DNA of 64,000 nucleotides, taken from the NCBI GenBank assembly GCA_049724395.1, contig JAUGWO010000124.1, forward strand, positions 34,992-98,991. Direction: 5' to 3'. The DNA is from Spongospora subterranea f. sp. subterranea. Its lineage: Eukaryota; Endomyxa: Phytomyxea; Phytomyxea; Plasmodiophorida. Below, piece after piece: positions 58,471 through 64,000 of the stretch. Under the pieces are notes generated by a model. That model had not been told where the DNA came from. It worked only from the letters and a program-made list of their open reading frames with translations, and ran no database searches. The first letter of the stretch is position 1; every line of letters starts with the position of its first letter. A program made the translations under genes and the position numbers.

Positions 58471-60164
58471 CAGATATGCATCTGCCAAGACCACTGGATC
58501 ATCGCGGTCTTCAGATCATGCACCCTGCACCTTGCCTGTGCTTCATGGCAAATCGATTTTGATCGGCGATACCATTGCGGTCAATTTACTCAACCTAGAG
58601 CTTGCGTTCGAAGGAGTAATTTGTGGGTTACCACATGATGAATGGCACAATGTCACTCGCCTTGGCAAAGACGAGATCGTAATCCAAATAAGTCATATTC
58701 AAGATTCAGCCAAGAGTATCCAACTGCCGCAATCGACGCTGCACCGAAATTTCAGGGTTGCCGGCGATCTAAGAGCAGAAACCAAGTACCTTTTTTGCTT
58801 TTCGAGACATTAGCTTCATCAAGATAGAAGCATTTGGGTTCCGGTCACCTATAACTACATATTTCTGAAGAACTGCGGTTATTCGCCATGGATCAACCAA
58901 GTGTAGAAATAACCATAGTTTATACAATCATACATGCACTGATGCACAAGGTTTTTCGTTTTTTGTTTACCAAGTGTACTAACATTTTCGTTTTATTACA
59001 CTTTGGTCTCGAGGATTACGTTCACCAACCATGGTGAAAAAATGGTCGCTGAGCTAGCAAAGTCGGTACGAATTTGTCTTAGGAATTTGTACGACTCAAA
59101 TTCGATCACAACGCCTTGTGTTCGGGGGAAGACGGTAGTATTTGCAGTATTTCCCCCTAAAACGCAGCAACGTCATTCCGTTTATAAATTCAATTGAGCT
59201 TCGGTCGCAAACCACATGGTCAGAGTCTCTTTTCTGGTTCGAAAATTTAATTGTGGCAAGTTTCTCAAAATTTGTTGTGGGTTCTTTAAGGCCTCGTCGA
59301 AATCGAGGCCTTAAAGTTCCCAGCGTACACTCATCAAAGACCAGACGATGTGCGGCCAGCTTTTCCAGTTTTTGGCCATTCCACAAACAGCTGATTCAGT
59401 GCCTCACATAATGCAGCGACGAACACCGTTGATTCACACAACAGGCCGGTCACATCTCAACGCTAGCCTGCTATGTGGAAAGCAGCTTCAAAAGCTGTCG
59501 ACTCTCCCATTACGTTTTCTGATTACAATGGGAAAAATATCCATTTTTTCATGAAATCGTTCATGCGGGGCACATCCTATCAACCGCGGCTGTCAGAAAT
59601 GCATTCTTCTCATCCAAAAAATTGCCAAACGCGTTGGCCCCATATACTTGATATCGTGAATTATCCACGATCTCAGAATTCTTAGTCCTTTCGAAAGCTC
59701 TTTCTTGACGCGGTTCTCTGGGCAGCCTCGACTCTCAAGTGGACCATCGTTTTTGGAGAATATATTCGTAGGGCTGTACTCGTTAATCTATGCCGAAAAT
59801 TAGTTCAAAGAAACTAATACCCTGCCTGCAGCATACATCAATGTAATCAAAAACGGCATTTGAACATTCCAAAAACCACATACAGCACGTATTGTTCGTT
59901 TGAGCCTAGGATTGATAGGTCACGTGTGGGTCTCGGGAGACGTTTCTACTGCTTTAGGCCGTTTAAGTTTTGGTTTAGATTCTGACTTATTGGTTAACAA
60001 TTTTTTCGACGTGTCGGGTGGGCGTCCGTCGTCTTCATATTGTTGACGTTTACGACGTGTGAAGACTGAGGACCTGGTTACAGTATGGCATTTTTCAATG
60101 CTCCGCGTTCATCGTTCGGCTACACCTGCCAGTTTTTTTCGGTATCTAGACAACAGATGTGGCC
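58471..60164. other. Element-rich stretch without a supported gene
   Basis: One plus-strand frame ends at 58813 (GDTIAVNLLNLELAFEGVIC, GLPHDEWHNVTRLGKDEIVI) and may be an exon. The remainder to 60164 carries a strong hairpin and no recognisable coding sequence. Confidence 0.3.
59284..59316. repeat. Perfect 13-bp inverted repeat (hairpin)
   Basis: CTTTAAGGCCTCG, a 7-base loop TCGAAAT, then CGAGGCCTTAAAG; outer GGG/CCC pairs extend it with two mismatches. It could be an element end or a structured transcript; nothing links it to a gene. Confidence 0.85.
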
Positions 60165-61086
60165 TCAGATTGACTTACCGTAGTTTATCGCTCGCCCAAC
60201 AAGGACGTCGGCGAAATCCTGCTCCAAAGTCTTAGAAATCAACGTCAGAGATGTTAACCCGGAAAACCATCGAGTTCTTGGTTCAGCAATTTGACAAAAG
60301 ATTGAATGCATAGCTTCGATTGGATTGGTATCGCTGCGTGACTTCTCTGCGAACTCTGCATCCATTAATTTCCTTTTTCAACGGAAAATGAGGCGAGCGA
60401 CACTCTTTTTTAGACACCATTAAAACCACATGGCGGGCGTTGGGATTCGTGACCTATAATATATAATATTTTCAAAAAAGGTAGTCCGTTAGGCGCAAAT
60501 CGCACTTGAAGGGCATTAATAGCGATGTTGAAAGCTTCCTCCATGGGATCTCGAGCAGCTTGCTTCACAAGGTGTAAAAACTGTCCATTGCCGCCTGATC
60601 CGACAATCGCAGAATTCCGACTGATTCTTTCCGCCGAGTTGATGAAGTGCACCTCACAGCCTTTGATTAGACTATTTGCAGAATATGTCAATATATCAAG
60701 ACAGCATTGAATTCTCAAATCCCGATAGTAATCGCTCAACCCCTACAGCACAGTAATTGACTACTGAGAATATGCCTATATGATTGACCTTCACGTATGC
60801 TGCTACAAATCCCTGGTTTTGGGCTCTGGAATAATCCATCACTGGCCCACAAAGTTGGCGGAACAATGAGAGTTGGTCATTGATCGTAACGTCGCCAGGT
60901 TGGCTCCGTAACCGAGACATGATCATTTCGAGCAAACCACGAAATGAACTCGATGATGCTCCTGGTGAGCCCATCAAGCCAAGAGTACAAAACAGGAACC
61001 CAACTTTCAATCAACACGCAGTACACGGCTGAAGTCATCAAGTATCCGTTTTTGAAAAACGAATATGTCACGTCAGAAACGCACAA
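60165..61086 (-). mobile_element. Decayed MULE (Mutator-like) transposase
   Basis: DNA-transposon remnant on the minus strand. Ordered blocks match the MULE DDE domain: ESWVPVLYSWLDGLT near 60990, VMDYSRAQNQGFVAAYVKVN near 60830, the KGCEVHFINSAERISRNSAI helix that follows the second acid (near 60650), and SDTNPIEAMHSIF near 60310, equivalent to the 'T-N-x-x-E-x-x-H' block. The pieces lie in different frames, with breaks near 60700, 60380 and 60960 that no clear intron explains, so it is dead or intron-rich. No terminal inverted repeats were found. Confidence 0.65.
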
Positions 61087-61328
61087 TCTACACTGGCGTC
61101 CTGTTAGCTCTTTTTGATCGAAAAGATTAGGGAAGAGACCTCATAATATCGGGGATCGACACTTGCAATATCTCCTCATTATTGACAACTGCACTTTTGT
61201 TCCACCATCACTGAGAAGCAGAGGAGTTGGACTGGAAATTCGACAAACCCCACTGAAACCTGTCTAAACGCCAATGGTTTATCAATTTAATGCTGTAAAA
61301 GCTCAACGATCTTTGAGTTTGTCGAATT

Positions 61329-62105
61329 CTACTGTCCTTGGCCTCCATGAATCCTTCGAGTACTTGCTCGTGACATTGTTTGAAGCCCCTCTGTTGGTCG
61401 CCCTAGTGGACTCGTGACCGTTAGACTTCTTGTCCTGTTTCTCCTGATCCCCTTTATGTCGCGTTCGCCACCGTGTGGACGCGATGCCCGATCAACCTCG
61501 TCCTGGTTTGTAATGATTCTTAGAAGTACATCGAACAACTCTCTGCAGTCTTTGCGAGCTCCTCGATGGTTGAACTTCAGCGCGTTCGTCGCCATCCTTC
61601 GCACCGCCTCAGGTCGCAGAGCTTCGATAATTAGCTTAGCTTTCATTTTCATCCCGGCTTCATCCTTGAACATTTCGGCTGAAGCCTCCTTCTCGACGAT
61701 CTCATTGAAATCCATAAACAACTTCATCAGTCTTGCATCGGCATCAGATATGGATATATCGTACTTCAGCTGCTCCCTAACGATCTGCTCAATGTCATAA
61801 ACAGCATCTTTAGGCTTCAGAAGCTTCTTCAGATAGAGCTCAAGGTGATCGTCAGTCACTTGGTCTTCTGGTACATCTCGAATACGTAATTCGCAGACGA
61901 ATTGTAATAGCTTCGGTTCAATCGACAGTAGCAAACTCGTCGCATTGATTCTTTCGTTGTGCGTCGTTCGTCCTTCTTGGGTTTTCCTGATATATTGTTT
62001 CCTTTGGTGGAAAAATTCAGCCACATCTTTCGGCACCAGTGACGTCAAGTTTGGCGCCTCGATCGGTTCGAACATGGGATTCTTCACACAACCTCTTCGT
62101 GCCAT
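61329..62105 (-). mobile_element. Gag-like remnant of a retroelement
   Basis: A 258-codon minus-strand frame with the helical, charged make-up of retrotransposon capsid (gag) proteins: VAEFFHQRKQYIRKTQEGRT, LLQFVCELRIRDVPEDQVTD and a basic, Arg-rich tail. It lacks a visible zinc knuckle, and no protease or polymerase follows. Read as a fossil of LTR-type kin, age unknown; the frame itself looks uninterrupted, but the element is incomplete. A domesticated gene is an alternative. Confidence 0.4.
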
Positions 62106-62213
62106 CCTTAAGCCTCAGTATGAGCTTAGAACGTTCTGTAGCGACTTCGGCTCAATCGCTCGACAACTACACTCGAGTTAACCTTCCGGTAGCAGCTCAA
62201 ATGCAAAGTGCTT

Positions 62214-62316
62214 TATTCAATTCTACGATCGCCCTTACATCGAGGTGTTCAATTCTCCGATCGCCCTTACATCGAGGTGTTCAATTCTCCGATCGCCATT
62301 ACATCGAGATGTTCAC
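62214..62316. repeat. Three tandem 32-bp units
   Basis: TTCAATTCT[AC]CGATCGCC followed by [CA]TTACATCGAGGTG occurs three times in a row, the third slightly diverged. It sits inside the pogo-like remnant, where it shifts the reading frame (32 is not a multiple of three). Confidence 0.9.
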
Positions 62317-62942
62317 GAATCTCCGCAAAATCCTCACACGGACGGATTACACATTGGACGATTCCAGTTTCTTAGACAAATGGTCGAATGGCAAGTTCAG
62401 TGCCAAAGAACGACGAATTCTGATGACAAGATGGGCTGGTGACGCCTATGAGAAACTTATATCCAGTCGCCGCAATGAGAGATACTTTCGTGAAGACTGG
62501 ATGTTTGTTGACAATCGATGGCCATCAAAACGCGATCAATGTGGAAGGACTGCCAAATTACTCGCTTCCCGACGTCAATGCCACCTGCCTCGTCATCAAC
62601 CTCGACAGCAGCGATGAGGGCAGTGTTGGAGACAGCGGCCTCAGCGATTTTGAAGGGTCTAGCGATGATGGAGATCTATGGGACAAGGACGACAGCAAAA
62701 TAGGCGACCATGAAGAAGTCTTCATCGTCTTTGATGAAGGTTTGATAGTCTCTGGAACAGTCCACTTGCAGCGGAGGATTCTTCATGGCATTGGAGTCGC
62801 GGAATCGGATGTCGTTGTACTGATCAGCGAAATGTATTGTGAGGGCAGGTTGGGCACCGATCCTGTCGGGGAACCGATCACAAAAGAGAGTTATCTGAGT
62901 GTAAACCGGTCTTGCACACACAACAAGACATTTGATCAATAA
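62317..62942 (+). mobile_element. 3' remnant of a pogo-like (Tc1/mariner) DDE transposase
   Basis: Plus-strand segments resemble the C-terminal end of DDE_1 (pogo-type) transposases: LDKWSNGKFSAKERR, LMTRWAGDAYEKL, FVKTGCLLTIDGHQNAINVE and GLPNYSL followed by an acidic Ser-rich tail (DSSDEGSVGDSGLSDFEGSS). The 'KTGC...DG' phrase before an acidic tail is what I recall of pogo-like elements in protists and fungi. The best text alternates between frames near 62460, so it is damaged. The catalytic core lies upstream and was not found. Confidence 0.4.
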
Positions 62943-63241
62943 TAAATCTACTAATCACCATTCTCTTTAATAACTCGTTAGACCCAAAAGCCAAAATTTG
63001 TATAGGACCCCAAAACCCAAACTTAGAATCACAATTACTTTACACACGAGAGGCGATTTCCTGCCGGGAGTGCAGTCCGTTCGCGGCCTTTTCAATGGTC
63101 ATTGACTCCCGTCGTGACCCGTCATGAAATACTGCGATGGCGCGACACTACAGCAGTCGACTCCAAGTGTCGCGGCGATTCATATTCGGACTGCGTGTGG
63201 TCACCCCTCATAGTCCCCTCATCATTTCATAATCCTTGTCG
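62943..63241. other. Intergenic stretch
   Basis: AT-rich DNA before the ankyrin gene with a few direct short repeats (CCCAAA words near 62985-63020). Nothing more is supported. Confidence 0.4.
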
Positions 63242-64000
63242 ATGTGGAGATTCATGTTTTCGGGGGTCATTATAATACTTGTGGGATTGAGTTTTGGTGC
63301 CTCATCCTCCTCCAAACCGGGTTATGAAGACTTACTTGAGGCAATTCAAAAGGGGTCGCTATAGTGTATTCGTGTTTCATATTTCAAAAATGATTAATTA
63401 CATTATTTAGATATCCAATGGATGAACATTTGGTCCGACAGATTGGATCCCAGTGCATTAATTGTCCCATTGAACATTACGGTGAACTCCCGGAAAATTA
63501 TATGGGACCGGTTGGATAATGAGACTATGTCTAGTACTATATCTCACTGATCAAATATCACAGTTCGATCCAATGCCGATGCACATCATAGCACTTATCC
63601 ATAAACGGTAGTTTTGAGTTGACAATGGTTTGTTATTCCCTGAAAGATCAATAGGCAGGAGATCGCCAATATTCTATTCGATATGGGGGCCGATGTATAT
63701 GTAGCCGATAGATATGGGAATACTCCATTGCACTTCGCCTCTCGTCGTGGCCTGTAATATATGCCACATTAGATGGCAATCACCAATTATCTGACACTTT
63801 TATAGAGTTCTCGCCGTAGAGAAGATCATCGCCATATTTGACAGCGACGCCATCAAAAAAAGGGATGAAGAATCAAAACAACAAGCGCTTGACTATACCA
63901 ATGACGAGGGTCAAACTGCACTGCATTGGGCAGTTATATTCAAGAAGTTGGTCGTATAAAGTGTGGCAGCCTGATCTGCTGTCGTTAATTGCTACTGTGT
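63242..64000 (+). CDS. Ankyrin-repeat protein with N-terminal signal peptide, cut by window edge
   Basis: Starts ATG at 63242 with a hydrophobic signal or anchor (FMFSGVIIILVGLSFGASSS), then DLLEAIQKG. After introns come QEIANILFDMGADVYVADRY and GNTPLHFASRRG, a canonical ankyrin repeat, then AVEKIIAIFDSDAIKK and DYTNDEGQTALHWAVIFKK, a second one. The G-x-TPLHxA core is intact in both. Exon 1 probably ends at 63354; an alternative donor at 63364 creates a stop. The gene runs off the right edge. Ankyrin repeats are usually cytosolic, so a signal peptide suggests a membrane-anchored or secreted form. Confidence 0.72.

Overview
The window is nuclear DNA from a compact, intron-rich eukaryote. Genes lie on both strands, a few hundred bases apart. 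They carry short GT-AG introns; those that could be placed to the base are 38 to 72 nt long and mostly end in TAG or CAG. TAA, TAG and TGA are all used as stops. The gene set is ordinary eukaryotic housekeeping: P5A ATPase, PET117, DNAJC17, SAC1, PUS7, AMMECR1, TAF13, SF3B2, RPF1 and a claspin-like protein. Added to it are a thaumatin-like protein, a full-size ABCG transporter, an OPR/RAP organelle RNA-binding protein and several novel membrane proteins. This fits a free-living protist or an early-diverging fungus-like lineage, but I cannot name the organism.

Layout. 0-4.5 kb: the 3'-cut end of a P5A ATPase gene, then PET117 (two exons, only 58 aa). 4.8-5.7 kb: a five-exon gene of unknown family. 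6.8-8.5 kb: a duplicated promoter-side repeat, DNAJC17 and a small two-exon gene. 8.9-9.7 kb: thaumatin-like protein. 10.9-12.9 kb: SAC1 phosphoinositide phosphatase. 13.2-15.9 kb: small and multi-pass membrane genes. 16.2-23.8 kb: one very large HEAT-like gene (possibly two) in a stretch visibly rich in GATCG and GGCGAT words. 24.6-27.1 kb: a small membrane protein divergent from PUS7. 27.5-34.9 kb: a secreted/multi-pass membrane protein, AMMECR1 and an ABCG transporter. 36.2-40 kb: small membrane genes and an OPR/RAP gene. 40.2-50.3 kb: a minisatellite, TAF13, a claspin-like gene, SF3B2, a PH-domain gene and RPF1.

From 50.4 to about 62.9 kb the character changes to a mobile-element island. 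It holds a broken Copia-family remnant, a hAT transposase gene lacking its 3' end, and a nearly whole second hAT element with an exact 8-bp target duplication and long GAGTCGACTC subterminal arrays. Beyond these lie a C2H2/SWIM gene, a decayed MULE transposase, a gag-like remnant and a pogo-like DDE remnant. An ankyrin gene with a signal peptide starts at 63.2 kb and runs off the right edge.

Several genes (PET117, the five-exon unknown, AMMECR1, the small 13.2-kb gene) are cut into exons too short to show as long ORFs. Their exon models were built by hand, and every junction keeps frame. The most novel items are the five-exon gene, the paired multi-pass membrane proteins, the regional sequence-word bias and the hAT element with its palindromic ends. 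I found no CRISPR array, rRNA or convincing tRNA.
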